Source: Aquibacillus salsiterrae (GTDB taxonomy: Bacteria; Bacillota; Bacilli; Bacillales; Amphibacillaceae). From it: DNA of 64,000 nucleotides. The stretch covers positions 124,001-188,000 of the forward strand of contig NZ_JAMQKC010000005.1 of NCBI RefSeq assembly GCF_028416595.1, written 5' to 3'. Shown piece after piece: positions 9,256 to 18,439 of the stretch. Position 1 is the first letter of the stretch; every line of letters starts with the position of its first letter. Under the pieces are notes generated by a model. The model was not told the origin of the DNA, made no database searches, and saw nothing but the letters and a program-made list of their open reading frames with translations. Both the position numbers and the translations under genes were made by a program.

Positions 9256-9546
9256 ATGAAAATGACAATAACACAACCTGCAGCAAAATGGTTCGTCGAT
9301 GAATTATCATTAAACGAGGGAGATTATGTTCGCTTTCTTGTCAGGTATGGTGGCCATGGCGGCATTCACAAAGGTTTCTCCTTAGCTATTTCTAACGATA
9401 AACCAAATGATCCCGCCATCCACACAGAAGCACTAGGCATTACCTTTTATGTCGAAAATTCAGATATTTGGTACTTTGATGATAAAGATTTTCATATCAA
9501 ATATAGTCGTAAATATGACGAAATAGAATATATCGTAGGAAACTAA
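9256..9546 (+). CDS. HesB/YadR/YfhF-fold protein (YneR-like), no cysteines
   Basis: 96 residues with GAAGGGAG 7-10 bases before the ATG. The arrangement MTITQPAAKWFVDELSLNEGDYVRF then GGxGGIHKGFS is that of the YneR branch of the HesB/IscA-like family. True IscA proteins bind iron-sulfur clusters through three Cys; none of the 96 residues here is Cys, so cluster binding in the usual way is not expected. It stands alone, with a repeat block downstream. The biochemical role of this branch is not established. Confidence 0.8.
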   Translation: MKMTITQPAAKWFVDELSLNEGDYVRFLVRYGGHGGIHKGFSLAISNDKPNDPAIHTEALGITFYVENSDIWYFDDKDFHIKYSRKYDEIEYIVGN

Positions 9547-9910
9547 GAAAAGCGGGAGCGCCTTGGTTACCCCCGACAAGCTTAAGCAGAAAATCTATGT
9601 GGCGCTCTTTGCCACAAAGATTTTCTGCTTAAGACCTCGAGGGGGCTAGGCGCCCGGAGCTAGACAAGAAGAAAAGCGGAAGCGCCTTGGTTACCCCCGA
9701 CAAGCTTAAGCAGAAAATCTATGTGGCGTTCTTTGCCACAAAGATTTTCCGCTTAAGACCTCGAGGGGGCTAGGCGCCCGGAGCTAGACAAGAAGAAAAG
9801 CGGAAGCGCCTGGTTAGACTAAGGCAGGCATAAGACAAGACCTGACGTGGCGGGCTTTGCCACAGAAGGGATTGACGACTTATGACCTCAGGCGGGCTAG
9901 ACTGATCCTG
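9547..9910. repeat. Three tandem copies of the dispersed ~120-bp repeat
   Basis: Copies at about 9547-9671, 9672-9794 and 9795-9910. The first two are almost identical; the third has a diverged centre. Each begins AAAAGCGG-AGCGCC and ends GGCGCCCGGAGCTAGACAAG-like, and the interior is a long imperfect palindrome centred on TGGCG-TTTGCCA, so each unit can fold into an extended hairpin. No open reading frame spans a unit. Single or partial copies recur at about ten other intergenic sites in the window. Confidence 0.9.
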
Positions 9911-9934
9911 GTTTTTTCTATCTTTCTTATCTAG

Positions 9935-9972
9935 CAAAAAAAGACCGAATCCAAATGATCCGGTCTTTTTTT
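9935..9972. terminator. Bidirectional terminator after GH43 gene
   Basis: AAAAAAAGACCG-AAT pairs with ATC-CGGTCTTTTTTT around a short loop, with T-runs on both strands. It ends the GH43 transcript on the minus strand and rightward reading from the repeat block. Confidence 0.85.
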
Positions 9973-10013
9973 GTTATGATATCTGTTTCTGAATTTCTAT
10001 CCAATTCATTTGC

Positions 10014-11171
10014 TTATTTCAAGCTAATTATTGCGCTTGCTTTTTTGCTAGTTACGTCTATTGTTTGGCCAGGTATGCCGAAGTATGGTGTGCCATCATT
10101 ATTCCAGAATAAACGCTGAACACGGGCATGACGGTTATGGTCATATAACGGATTACCTTCAACTTCTTTATATGGACGTGCATGATAGACAAGTAAATCA
10201 TTACCGTCTTCATCAACAGAAAAACTGTTGTGACCCGGACCATATTCACTTGTCTCTTCACTTGATACAAACACAGGCTCTGGATTTTTCGTCCATGATT
10301 CTGGACTTAATAAATCGCTATTTTCATCAGCAAATAACAATCCCATTGCATAACGGTCATCGGTTGCTGCACCAGAGTAAGCAATAAACACCTTGCCATT
10401 GCGGTGCAGGAAGGCTGGCCCTTCATTTACATAAAACCCCGCTTGCTCCCATTCGTATTCAGGCGTTGATAGAAAAACCTGCTCCTTAATTGTCCACGGA
10501 TTTTCCATTTCTGCTATATACATGTTTGAGATCGTGTCATTCTCTACCTTCTGCGCCCAAACAAGATAACGCTTCCCTTTATGCTCAAACGTTGTTGCAT
10601 CTAAAGAAAAGCTTTGGAATTCAGTATTTATTTGCCCCTTTTCTTCCCACTTTGCCTGTAGTGGATTTTCTCCATCTGCCTCTAACACATATGGACGAAT
10701 TGCCCATACATCATCCTTATCACCTGCAGCAAAATAGATATACCATTTCCCATCAATAAAATGAAGTTCTGGTGCCCATATATGCTCTGACATTATCCCG
10801 CTCCCATGCTTTTCCCACACAACCGTCTCTGGTGCATCGATTAATCCTTCAATTGTTGTTGACCGGCGGAGAACAATTCGGTCATAAAGTGGATAAGATC
10901 CAGTGAAATAATAATAGCCATCAGAATGTTTATATAAATAAGGATCTGCCCTTTGTTCAATTAATGGCTTTGGGTATGTCTTATGTTGTAATTCACCTTC
11001 AACAGTAATTGTTCCACTAGTAGCAAGCTTTGACTGATCAAGATCATCCCATGCTACGTTAAATGTTGCTACAACCCCATTATCAAGGATTGCCTCCACT
11101 TTTTTAGGAAGCTCTGGTTGTTGTCCAACCGATGTCGTTACTTCTACTTGTTTAATATCTTGTACTTTCAT
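10014..11171 (-). CDS. Glycoside hydrolase family 43 protein (arabinosidase/xylosidase type)
   Basis: 385 residues, no signal peptide, so probably cytoplasmic. Residues 1-55 resemble a bacterial Ig-like (Big_4) segment (NGVVATFNVAWDDLD). The five-bladed propeller follows with the GH43 acidic triad: ADPYLY (base), SLDATTF (pKa modulator) and NEGPAFLH (acid). It probably trims arabino- or xylo-oligosaccharides after uptake. It stands as a single gene with its own terminator. A 16-bp motif about 60 bases upstream is shared with the GH127 promoter region, suggesting joint control by the AraC-type regulator at 13487. Confidence 0.87.
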   Translation of the reverse strand: MKVQDIKQVEVTTSVGQQPELPKKVEAILDNGVVATFNVAWDDLDQSKLATSGTITVEGELQHKTYPKPLIEQRADPYLYKHSDGYYYFTGSYPLYDRIVLRRSTTIEGLIDAPETVVWEKHGSGIMSEHIWAPELHFIDGKWYIYFAAGDKDDVWAIRPYVLEADGENPLQAKWEEKGQINTEFQSFSLDATTFEHKGKRYLVWAQKVENDTISNMYIAEMENPWTIKEQVFLSTPEYEWEQAGFYVNEGPAFLHRNGKVFIAYSGAATDDRYAMGLLFADENSDLLSPESWTKNPEPVFVSSEETSEYGPGHNSFSVDEDGNDLLVYHARPYKEVEGNPLYDHNRHARVQRLFWNNDGTPYFGIPGQTIDVTSKKASAIISLK

Positions 11172-11230
11172 CCAAGCCTCTTCCTCTCCGCAAAATCAAT
11201 TTTTTATGATTTGATTATACCAGAAAATTG

Positions 11231-11246
11231 TACTTACAAGTAGTTA
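11231..11246 (-). promoter_or_regulatory. Candidate AraC-family operator, GH43 copy
   Basis: On the coding strand it reads TAACTACTTGTAAGTA. The same TAACTAC-4-AAGTA pattern (12 of 16 positions) occurs at 14436-14451 in the same orientation and about 60 bases from the GH127 start, the same distance as here. Confidence 0.5.
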
Positions 11247-11330
11247 TTATTTCACTCTGTATTAATGAGTTATCCTAACAACTAATTCAATCCACTATAC
11301 AGCCACCAGGCTAAACACCTTTCTTTTAAA

Positions 11331-11371
11331 AAAAGGTTAAACAGTTGTCAGATAGACCTGTTAACCTTTTT
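11331..11371 (-). terminator. Terminator of the diguanylate cyclase gene
   Basis: AAAGGTTAACAG pairs with CTGTTTAACCTTT across a 13-base loop and is followed by a T-run on the minus strand. It abuts the stop codon. Confidence 0.8.
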
Positions 11372-13242
11372 CACGGGCTATACAAACTATAATTGTTCTT
11401 TCCCTTTTCTTTCACTTGATACATCGCTTTGTCTGCATGCTTCATTAACGTGATGCCATTATCAGAATCAATCGGATAAATCGATATTCCAATACTTGGC
11501 GAGATATTACACTGTTTGCCTTTAAAGGTAAAAGGCATTTCAAACAATTCTAAAATCTCCTCTCCAAGTGTTGCACTTTCTTCTAAGTTACGAATCTTCG
11601 GGACTAAAATAGTAAACTCGTCGCCACCTAATCTTGCAACAGTTGCCCTTTGTGCAAGCGATTGTTTAATTCTGTCCGCTACTGCTACCAATAAGCCATC
11701 ACCAGCATCATGCCCAAACGTATCATTTATCTCTTTAAATCCATCGAGATCAATAAAATATAAAGCAAGCATATGGTCATGCTTTTCCGCAAGCTTAATG
11801 GATTCATTGAGAACTTTATTAAAGTAATGTCTATTTAATAACCCTGTCAACGCATCGTGATAAGCTAAGTATTCAATCCGTTTTTCATTTTGTTTATTTG
11901 ACGTAATATCTTTCCCTATCGCATATATGCCACTAACCCCATCCTCTGTAATGATTGGAATAAACGTTATATCCATCCAAACCGAATCATCACCATCGTC
12001 CGTTGCCATTTCGACTTGGAAATGACTAGGGTCACCGCTGATCACCTTTTCCAAGTGGCTTTGAAATTCATCGATATTCTCATCCTGAAGCAATGTGAAA
12101 ATAGATGACCCGATCAACTTATCTCTCGGTATCCTTGTCAGTCTGATACAGGCTTCATTGGCAGTGACAAAATTACCATTTAGATCGAATGAGCATACAG
12201 CATCCGGATGATATTTAAACAATGATTTGTAGCGATACCTATTCGTTTCATGTTCAATTGCCTTCTCTGATACACGTTTTAGTAGACGATTATTTTCTAC
12301 AATGACAAGGATTTGTCTAACAATGATTAACACAATCGAAATACTCGAACCTATTAAAATTGCATTCAGTCGGAAACTCTCCGCGAGTTGAAAACCAAGT
12401 AAGATTAAAACACTCGTATAAGTGATGATCAATTTACTGTATTTTATTTTTGGGATGTTCCTTACTTTCACACCTCTCGCTTTAATGAGTGCTTGATCTT
12501 TAGCTTGTGTGGCAGCTCCATATCCCATTAGTAGAAAAGCAGTAGCATAAATTGGTTCGATATAGCCAACAGGCATAGTGCTTTCGATAAATTGTAAATA
12601 ACTATAAAGGGAATCGGCAATAACATATAATAATAGACTAACAGTTATAATGATGTAGGTGTTTTTCCGCTTTGGTTGGTCGACACCAAATAATAAACCA
12701 ATGAAAATTAACAATAGTGAAAGGTCTGCGACTGGATAACCGATAGCATAAAATAAAAACGGCCAGACAAGGTCGCCCCCGCCAAGATAATTCCGAATTA
12801 AGTAATACCAACTAAATGTTGTTGCAACAGTCATGACAATAGCTACATTGAACAAATTGCTCCATGCAAATAAAGGGAGCCTTTCTTTGAAAATCAAGAA
12901 AAGGGAAGCTGAAAAATAAAAACCAATCTGGAGAATGTAAAATATATCGGGAATCCCAGGGAATGGTGCTTCTTTCTCAAGTAAGCTTTCCTGATACGTT
13001 AAAATAACCTCAGCAATAAAATAACTGAAGCTTCCTAATGCCAAAAGGAACCAAAACACTTTATCTAATGCGATGCTTTTCTTGGAACCATAGATAAATA
13101 GAATGGTTCCAAGCAGTGGGGCAAGAGTTGATAAAACATGACTTAATGCTAGGCTTCCAGGCCAAAAGATAACGATATAGTAATAAAAAACAATGTATAT
13201 TCCGACAAAGAAAAGCATTAGTCGTTTGATATGTTGCTCCAA
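11371..13242 (-). CDS. Membrane PAS-GGDEF diguanylate cyclase
   Basis: 623 residues from a TTG preceded by GGGGGGATTGGG. The N-terminal ~300 residues hold about eight to ten membrane segments. A PAS domain follows (about 340-455), then a GGDEF domain with an intact GGDEF at 539-543 and the substrate-binding FIDLDGFKEIND. It should make c-di-GMP from GTP. The RxxD inhibitory site expected five residues before GGDEF is AQRA here, so feedback inhibition through that site is unlikely. No EAL or HD-GYP domain is encoded in the window. It is the only obvious c-di-GMP enzyme near five c-di-GMP aptamers. Confidence 0.93.
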   Translation of the reverse strand: MEQHIKRLMLFFVGIYIVFYYYIVIFWPGSLALSHVLSTLAPLLGTILFIYGSKKSIALDKVFWFLLALGSFSYFIAEVILTYQESLLEKEAPFPGIPDIFYILQIGFYFSASLFLIFKERLPLFAWSNLFNVAIVMTVATTFSWYYLIRNYLGGGDLVWPFLFYAIGYPVADLSLLLIFIGLLFGVDQPKRKNTYIIITVSLLLYVIADSLYSYLQFIESTMPVGYIEPIYATAFLLMGYGAATQAKDQALIKARGVKVRNIPKIKYSKLIITYTSVLILLGFQLAESFRLNAILIGSSISIVLIIVRQILVIVENNRLLKRVSEKAIEHETNRYRYKSLFKYHPDAVCSFDLNGNFVTANEACIRLTRIPRDKLIGSSIFTLLQDENIDEFQSHLEKVISGDPSHFQVEMATDDGDDSVWMDITFIPIITEDGVSGIYAIGKDITSNKQNEKRIEYLAYHDALTGLLNRHYFNKVLNESIKLAEKHDHMLALYFIDLDGFKEINDTFGHDAGDGLLVAVADRIKQSLAQRATVARLGGDEFTILVPKIRNLEESATLGEEILELFEMPFTFKGKQCNISPSIGISIYPIDSDNGITLMKHADKAMYQVKEKGKNNYSLYSP

Positions 13243-13486
13243 CCCAATCCCCCCACTTCTTGCACTCTTGGTATATTTATGATAGATAGTAGTATTTTAC
13301 CACCAACATAGCTATTTTTACCACATAAAGCGAAGCCTAATACAAGGAAATTAGGTCAATTTTCTAAAAGATTCATATTTTATGCATGTTTTGACATAGT
13401 TGGGCTCAGTCTGCCATAGTAGAAGAATTCACGGCTAATCTGATTTAATAGGGTGTTCTGGTCGACGGCAAAAACCTTCAATTATC

Positions 13487-14422
13487 CTATTCGTTGTTAA
13501 AAAGTCTTCGGAAGTAGGCTTTTCGATATTCGGTTGGGGTGACCTTCTCGTACTTTTTAAACAACCGCATAAAGTACTTTTCATCCTTAATTCCTACACG
13601 ATAAGCAATTTCTTTTATTCCTTCTTCAGAACTAGTAAGAAGGTCCTTGGCCTTTGTCAGCTTAAGCCGATGAATATACTCACGGATATTCATGTTCGTT
13701 TTTTCTTTAAAGAAACGGGATAAATAGTCCCGATTATAATTGAAATAGTTTGCAACAGCTGTCACCGTTATGTCCTCTAATGCATGAATCCGGATCCATT
13801 CCTCAACCAACGAAATGCGACGGTCGTTCAATGATGATCTGTTCTCCGCTGAAACTGATTCCAATGTTTGCTCAGACAGTTCAATCATCAGTAATGTCAT
13901 AAAGTAGTCAACAGCACTTTTGTTATAACTATTGGAATAAGCAAAATCCAAAAGCTGGTTGGCGATAATATTGATTCTCTCTATTTTTTTAGGTTTTGAA
14001 TAATCTGGTACTAACGCGTGTGATTGCTTCGTCCCTGTATAGGAGGTAGTCCGAATTTTCAGTAGGGTTTGATGAAATGCCTTTTCATCCAAAAGCGGAC
14101 CACCGAGCAGGTCTTTAAAATGAAACCAGTAAAAAGAGATTCCTTTCGCACATTCCTTGTAACCAGATAGTTCCTGGTTCGGTAATAAAAGTAATACCTC
14201 CCCTGGCTTTACTTGGTACTTTTGTCCACCTTGTTCAATATACAGAACTTCTTTGACACCAATAATAAGTTCATAGCTATCGTTATTTCTTTCCATGTGG
14301 GTCCATCGTTGTTCGGACACAAATTGACCTGCAGAGACAAATTCTACCGGTCTGTTTGTATCCAATAAAAGATAATGATTCACCGTAGACATCCCTTCAC
14401 AAAATAAGTAAGTTTTGTCCAC
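13487..14422 (-). CDS. AraC-family transcriptional regulator
   Basis: 311 residues. The N-terminal part is a cupin-like sensing domain (QKYQVKPGEVLLLLPNQE). The C-terminal ~100 residues hold two helix-turn-helix motifs (ITVTAVANYFNYNRDYLSRF and the GIKEIAYRVGIKDEKYFMRL repeat), standard for AraC/XylS. It is divergent from the GH127 gene, with a 90-base shared regulatory region. It probably activates GH127, and perhaps the GH43 at 10014, in response to an arabinose-containing sugar; the inducer is inferred only from its neighbours. Confidence 0.9.
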   Translation of the reverse strand: MDKTYLFCEGMSTVNHYLLLDTNRPVEFVSAGQFVSEQRWTHMERNNDSYELIIGVKEVLYIEQGGQKYQVKPGEVLLLLPNQELSGYKECAKGISFYWFHFKDLLGGPLLDEKAFHQTLLKIRTTSYTGTKQSHALVPDYSKPKKIERINIIANQLLDFAYSNSYNKSAVDYFMTLLMIELSEQTLESVSAENRSSLNDRRISLVEEWIRIHALEDITVTAVANYFNYNRDYLSRFFKEKTNMNIREYIHRLKLTKAKDLLTSSEEGIKEIAYRVGIKDEKYFMRLFKKYEKVTPTEYRKAYFRRLFNNE

Positions 14423-14435
14423 CTATTATATAATT

Positions 14436-14451
14436 TAACTACCGACAAGTA
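14436..14451 (+). promoter_or_regulatory. Candidate AraC-family operator, GH127 copy
   Basis: TAACTACCGACAAGTA, 60 bases before the GH127 start and just upstream of the divergent araC-type gene. It shares TAACTAC and AAGTA at identical spacing with 11231-11246. Confidence 0.5.
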
Positions 14452-14511
14452 AATGTTACCATGCTATGATTTAACTATCTTTTTTAAAATAAATTGTAGA
14501 GGTGATTATTA

Positions 14512-16452
14512 TTGAAAACGAATACAAGTAAAAACCTTGCAAACGTTACTGTACAGGATTCGTTTTGGAATCAACAACTAGAAGTCGTTCAACGTGAAGT
14601 TATTCCCTACCAGTGGAAAGCATTAAACGATGAGTTACCAGATACAGAACCAAGTCATGCCATCGAAAACTTCCGCATTGCAGCCGGTGAATCTGATGGC
14701 GAATATTACGGGATGGTTTTCCAAGATAGTGACGTCGCAAAATGGCTAGAAGCCGTGGCCTATAGCCTGCATGTAACACCAGATGAAACGTTAGAAAAGA
14801 CTGCAGATGAGCTAATCGATTTGTTAGGAAGGGCACAACAGAATGATGGTTACCTGAACACCTACTATACGATTAAAGAACCAGGCAAACGCTGGACAAA
14901 TGTCCGTGATAATCATGAATTGTATTGTGCAGGACATTTAATCGAGGCTGCTGTTGCCTATTATGAAGCAACTGGGAAGCGTAAGTTTGTCGATATCATG
15001 GCTCGTTATGCAGATTATATCAATACGGTATTTGGTGATGGGCCTGGACAAATTCAAGGCTATCCAGGTCACCAGGAAATCGAACTAGCATTAGTCAAGT
15101 TTTATCATGTTACAGGCAAAGAGGACTATTTGAGGCTTAGCAAATATTTTATTGACAAACGTGGAAAACAACCCCACTTTTATGAAATAGAAAAGGAAAG
15201 GCGCGGCGACTCGAAGCCATTTTGGTGGAATGATGATCCGGGATACAGTCAAGCACACCTGCCTGTTCGCGAGCAAACAAAAGCTGTCGGTCACTCCGTA
15301 CGAGCTTTATACATGTACACAGCAATTGCCGATTTAGCAAAAGAAACAGGCGATGATTCTTTAAGAGAAACAAGTGAGACGCTATGGAATAACGTGACCC
15401 GAAAGCAAATGTATGTAACTGCTGGACTTGGCTCTGGGGAGTTCGGGGAAGCCTTTACGTTCGACTACGATTTACCAAATGATACATCCTATACGGAAAC
15501 GTGTGCATCGATTGCCTTAGTTTTCTGGGCAGACCGGATGTTAAAGTTAGCTAAAAAGGGTGAATATGCGGACGTCTTAGAACGAGCGTTATATAACGGA
15601 ACAATTAGTGGGATGAATTTAGACGGGAAGAAATTTTTCTACGTTAACCCATTGGAAGTTTCCCAGGCTGCAAGCAGAAGACATGACCACAAACATGTTA
15701 AACCAGTACGACAAGGCTGGTTTGGTTGTGCGTGCTGTCCACCAAACCTGGCACGGATGATTACTTCGCTAAACCGTTACTTATATACAGAGGATATTGA
15801 TACATTATATGTCCACCAGTACACCGGTAGTAAAGGTTCGTTCACATTGAACGGGGAAGCTGTCACAGTGCGCCAAGAAACGAATTATCCATGGGAAGGT
15901 AATGTAGCGCTTCACGTGAATGTTGACCAACCAACAAATTTCAAGCTTGCCATCCGCGTTCCTGGATGGTGCCAAGATGCAAAAGTTACGATAAACGGGG
16001 AAGCTATCTCGATTGTAGATGATATTGTTGATGGTTATGTATACATCGACCGCGAGTGGAAGGACAGTGACCTGGTTAACCTAGTATTTCCGATGGAGGT
16101 TCAACGAATTCATGCGAATCCTCATGTTAGGGAAACAGCTGGTCAAGTAGCCTTACAACGTGGTCCTGTTGTGTATTGCTTAGAGCAAGTCGATAACGGG
16201 GAAAACCTGCACAACATTTTCCTGCCGAGCGAAGGAAAACTTGAAGCAGCATTTGAACAAGAGTTACTGAATGGTGTCGTTACGATTTCTGGTGAGGCTT
16301 TGCGTATTGTTGAAACGACATGGTCAGATGACAGCTTATATGCACCAGTAACTTATCAAAAAACACCTGTCCAAATCAAGGCCGTTCCATATTTTGCTTG
16401 GTGTAACCGAGAGCCCGGTGAGATGCGCGTCTGGCTGAATGAAACGAAATAA
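14512..16452 (+). CDS. Glycoside hydrolase family 127 (beta-L-arabinofuranosidase type)
   Basis: 646 residues, TTG start with AGAGGTGAT 6 bases upstream. Family features are clear: an (alpha/alpha)6 barrel with the Zn-site residues in SYTETCAS and FGCACCPPN, the latter including the catalytic cysteine in studied GH127 enzymes. The C-terminal third is beta-sandwich-like. There is no signal peptide, so action is intracellular. GH127 enzymes release L-arabinofuranose from beta-linked arabino-oligosaccharides. It is transcribed away from an AraC-type regulator and ended by a strong terminator. No transporter for the sugar is encoded beside it. Confidence 0.9.
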   Translation: MKTNTSKNLANVTVQDSFWNQQLEVVQREVIPYQWKALNDELPDTEPSHAIENFRIAAGESDGEYYGMVFQDSDVAKWLEAVAYSLHVTPDETLEKTADELIDLLGRAQQNDGYLNTYYTIKEPGKRWTNVRDNHELYCAGHLIEAAVAYYEATGKRKFVDIMARYADYINTVFGDGPGQIQGYPGHQEIELALVKFYHVTGKEDYLRLSKYFIDKRGKQPHFYEIEKERRGDSKPFWWNDDPGYSQAHLPVREQTKAVGHSVRALYMYTAIADLAKETGDDSLRETSETLWNNVTRKQMYVTAGLGSGEFGEAFTFDYDLPNDTSYTETCASIALVFWADRMLKLAKKGEYADVLERALYNGTISGMNLDGKKFFYVNPLEVSQAASRRHDHKHVKPVRQGWFGCACCPPNLARMITSLNRYLYTEDIDTLYVHQYTGSKGSFTLNGEAVTVRQETNYPWEGNVALHVNVDQPTNFKLAIRVPGWCQDAKVTINGEAISIVDDIVDGYVYIDREWKDSDLVNLVFPMEVQRIHANPHVRETAGQVALQRGPVVYCLEQVDNGENLHNIFLPSEGKLEAAFEQELLNGVVTISGEALRIVETTWSDDSLYAPVTYQKTPVQIKAVPYFAWCNREPGEMRVWLNETK

Positions 16453-16465
16453 TCTGTGATACTAA

Positions 16466-16500
16466 TTAGGCTGTCAATCGTATTTTGACAGCCTTTTTAT
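16466..16500 (+). terminator. Terminator of GH127 gene
   Basis: AGGCTGTCAA pairs with TTGACAGCCT around a 7-base loop, followed by TTTTTAT. Confidence 0.9.
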
Positions 16501-16708
16501 AAGCGCTTTTCCACTTTAACATTCGTGTCTACAATCCTTCTTTATTATCCTCGATAATGTTTTATCTTTACATTGCAAATCCTCTTGTAGCTATCTTTTT
16601 GATTTTTACATAGAAAACGTAACATTAAGACATGCTAAATGAAGGAATAAAAGTTTAGTTAAGACGCGAACGGGTATTGTTACCTTTAGAAAAGGAGAGA
16701 TTTAATAA

Positions 16709-18211
16709 ATGAACCAAGGATCAACCGTTTATTACGTTTCACTTGTCATATTGTCTTTGCTTGTTCTTTCTGGTGTGTTTTTACCCGAGGCATTAGAAAG
16801 AATCACAGCAAATATTCAATCATTTATTACAACTTCGTTTGGTTGGTATTATTTAATACTTGTTACGTTCATTGTTGTCGTCTGTTTATATTTCCTCTTT
16901 AGTCCGTTAGGCAAAATAAAACTTGGAAAACCAGACGACAAGCCAGAATTTTCAAGACCAACTTGGCTTGCGATGTTATTCAGCGCAGGAATGGGGATTG
17001 GCTTAGTCTTTTATGGATCTGCTGAGCCGATTAGTCACTATGCAATTAGTTCACCCACTGGGGAAGTTGGTACCAATCAAGGAATTAAAGATGCATTACG
17101 GTATACCTTTTTCCATTGGGGTATCCATGCATGGGCAATTTATGGCATTGTTGCTTTAGTTATTGCTTACTTTAACTTCAGACACGATGAACCCGGGCTA
17201 ATTAGTAGTACACTGCGCCCAATCTTAGGTAATCGTGTTGACGGAGCACTAGGGAAAACAGTCGATGTAATTGCTGTTATCGCAACCGTAATGGGGGTTG
17301 CAACTACACTTGGTTTTGGTGCTGTTCAAATCAATGGTGGATTGTCTTACCTATTTGGTCTTCCATCAAACATTTTTATCCAATTTATCATCATAGCAAT
17401 TGTAACTGTGCTATTTATGATTTCAGCGTGGTCAGGCCTTAGTAAAGGCATTAAATATTTGAGTAATGCGAATATGGGGCTTGCAGCACTGTTGTTTTTG
17501 CTAATGTTTATCTTTGGTCCTACACTATTTATTTTAAACTTGTTCACTGATACAATTGGAAGTTATCTACAAAACTTTTTAAAGATGAGCTTCCGAATTG
17601 CACCGTTAAATGAAGAAACGCGTGGATGGATTAACGGCTGGACTATTTTTTATTGGGCATGGTGGATTGCCTGGTCCCCGTTTGTCGGTATATTCATTGC
17701 TCGTGTATCAAGGGGTAGAACAATTCGAGAGTTTGTCGTTAGCGTTCTTCTTGTCCCATCATTGATTGGGTTCTTATGGTTCTCGACGTTCGGTGGCTCA
17801 GCAATCATGCTTGAACACAATAATATCGCCAAAATTTCTGAACTTGCGACAGAAGAATCCTTATTTGGTGTGTTTGCGAATTACCCAATTGGCATGTTCG
17901 CTTCACTTGTCGCTATTACCTTGATTGGTACGTTCTTTATCACATCTGCAGATTCGGGTACGTATGTATTAGGGATGATGACAACAAACGGCTCCCATTC
18001 TCCAGGTGCAAAGATTAAAATCACTTGGGGTGTCATGCTCGCAGCAATTGCCCTAGTATTACTATATACCGGTGGCCTTCAAGCACTACAAAACACAATG
18101 ATAATCGCCGCCCTCCCATTCTCGATCATTATGGCGTTGATGAGTATAAGCTTAATAAAATCACTACAAAAAGAAGCAAAACAATTAAATTTAAAAAAAG
18201 GAAGGAAGTAA
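16709..18211 (+). CDS. BCCT-family osmolyte transporter
   Basis: 500 residues and about 12 membrane segments. The BCCT signature is clear: WTIFYWAWWIAWSPFVGIF followed by ARVSRGRTIREF. Members import glycine betaine, choline, carnitine or related compounds with Na+ or H+. The aromatic box WAWWIAW fits a trimethylammonium substrate. AAAGGAGAG precedes the ATG. It is a single-gene unit; a second BCCT gene lies at 26365. The exact substrate cannot be told from sequence. Confidence 0.92.
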   Translation: MNQGSTVYYVSLVILSLLVLSGVFLPEALERITANIQSFITTSFGWYYLILVTFIVVVCLYFLFSPLGKIKLGKPDDKPEFSRPTWLAMLFSAGMGIGLVFYGSAEPISHYAISSPTGEVGTNQGIKDALRYTFFHWGIHAWAIYGIVALVIAYFNFRHDEPGLISSTLRPILGNRVDGALGKTVDVIAVIATVMGVATTLGFGAVQINGGLSYLFGLPSNIFIQFIIIAIVTVLFMISAWSGLSKGIKYLSNANMGLAALLFLLMFIFGPTLFILNLFTDTIGSYLQNFLKMSFRIAPLNEETRGWINGWTIFYWAWWIAWSPFVGIFIARVSRGRTIREFVVSVLLVPSLIGFLWFSTFGGSAIMLEHNNIAKISELATEESLFGVFANYPIGMFASLVAITLIGTFFITSADSGTYVLGMMTTNGSHSPGAKIKITWGVMLAAIALVLLYTGGLQALQNTMIIAALPFSIIMALMSISLIKSLQKEAKQLNLKKGRK

Positions 18212-18212
18212 A

Positions 18213-18372
18213 GAAGAAAAGCGCAGGCGCCTGTTTAGCCCTGACAAGCGTAAGACAAGCCTCGTAATGGCGGTCTTTGCCATGTAGAGGATTGACTTAC
18301 GACTCGAAGGGCTAGGCGCCGGAGCTAGACAATAAAAAAAAGCGTAGGCGCCTTGGTCAGCCCCGACAAGCA
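18213..18372. repeat. Dispersed repeat, one full and one partial copy
   Basis: A full unit runs from GAAAAGCGCAGGCGCC to GGCGCCGGAGCTAGAC (about 18213-18331), with the central GGCGGTCTTTGCCA hairpin. A second copy begins at about 18338 and breaks off at 18370 just before the terminator. Confidence 0.88.
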
Positions 18373-18381
18373 TTCCTAAAG

Positions 18382-18424
18382 AAAAGCTGGCATACCTACT
18401 CAGTAGTAGGCATGCCAGCTTTTT
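18382..18424. terminator. Bidirectional terminator, BCCT / aminotransferase
   Basis: AAAAGCTGGCAT(A)CCTACT pairs with AGTAGGCATGCCAGCTTTTT around a 4-base loop; T-runs on both strands. It separates two converging units. Confidence 0.9.
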
Positions 18425-18439
18425 CCTTTACCTCTGACA

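Noticed and set aside
9547-9910. Insertion sequence at the triple repeat
   Set aside because: No transposase frame spans or flanks the units; they are short palindromic repeats only.
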